Assembly: GCA_946478775.1 (NCBI GenBank)
Contig: CAMLDR010000106.1
Coordinates: 1 to 14,610, forward strand
Direction of reading: 5' to 3'
DNA: 14,610 nt
From: an uncultured Flavobacteriales bacterium
GTDB lineage: Bacteria; Bacteroidota; Bacteroidia; Flavobacteriales; Crocinitomicaceae
Shown: piece by piece, positions 14,582-14,610 of the stretch
How positions within the stretch are numbered: position 1 is the first letter of the stretch
Layout: every line of letters begins with the position of its first letter
Program-made: the position numbers and the translations under genes
The notes under the pieces: model-generated
Seen by the model: only the letters and a program-made list of their open reading frames with translations
Told to the model about the DNA's origin: nothing
The model's database searches: none

Positions 14582-14610
14582 AATTTTATTTAGTCAATTG
14601 TTGCGATACA

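Overview
The window looks like chromosomal DNA of a Bacteroidota bacterium, probably a flavobacterium (Crocinitomicaceae/Fluviicola-like is my best guess, from memory of similar proteins). The signs are moderate GC, near absence of Shine-Dalgarno sites, promoter candidates of the Bacteroidota type (TTTG, then TAnnTTTG), secretory leaders ending in FAQ, lipoprotein leaders ending in SC/NC, and a very large secreted protein with MORN/YwqK-type repeats. No tRNA, rRNA, insertion sequence, prophage or CRISPR array was seen.

Left part (1-8015), all on the minus strand. In transcription order: a small lipoprotein of unknown function (about 317 aa) and a 1301-aa secreted protein with MORN/YwqK-like repeats, 38 nt apart and probably one operon; then a MarR-type regulator and a DUF4349 lipoprotein, 69 nt apart; then an M17 leucyl aminopeptidase, reaching the window edge. 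The gaps hold unusual short-period repeats: a 7-nt GAATnnn array before the aminopeptidase and a family of TTACTAAAG elements around the MarR gene.

Middle (about 7926-10500). A 252-nt divergent gap holds two near-leaderless promoter candidates, an 18-nt palindrome and a 9-nt-period TTGAAC array. It leads rightward into a YgiQ-type radical SAM protein. YgiQ converges on a small DUF3606-like gene, with a structured, terminator-like gap between them.

Right part (10576-13026), plus strand: a compact four-gene unit. It encodes a 105-aa soluble protein with a C-terminal CPPC motif, a predicted seven-helix membrane protein, a one-helix NarL-type histidine kinase and a LuxR-type response regulator. 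Spacing is 4 nt, then overlaps of 28 and 25 nt. The promoter candidate carries an inverted repeat whose loop is exactly its -7 box. This is the best candidate in the window for an undescribed system: a two-component pathway whose membrane sensor and small effector or ligand protein are separate genes.

The end (13137-14581, minus) is a two-gene operon: a membrane-anchored helical-repeat protein followed by a COG1092-like SAM methyltransferase. It converges on the response regulator across a dispersed-repeat-like gap.
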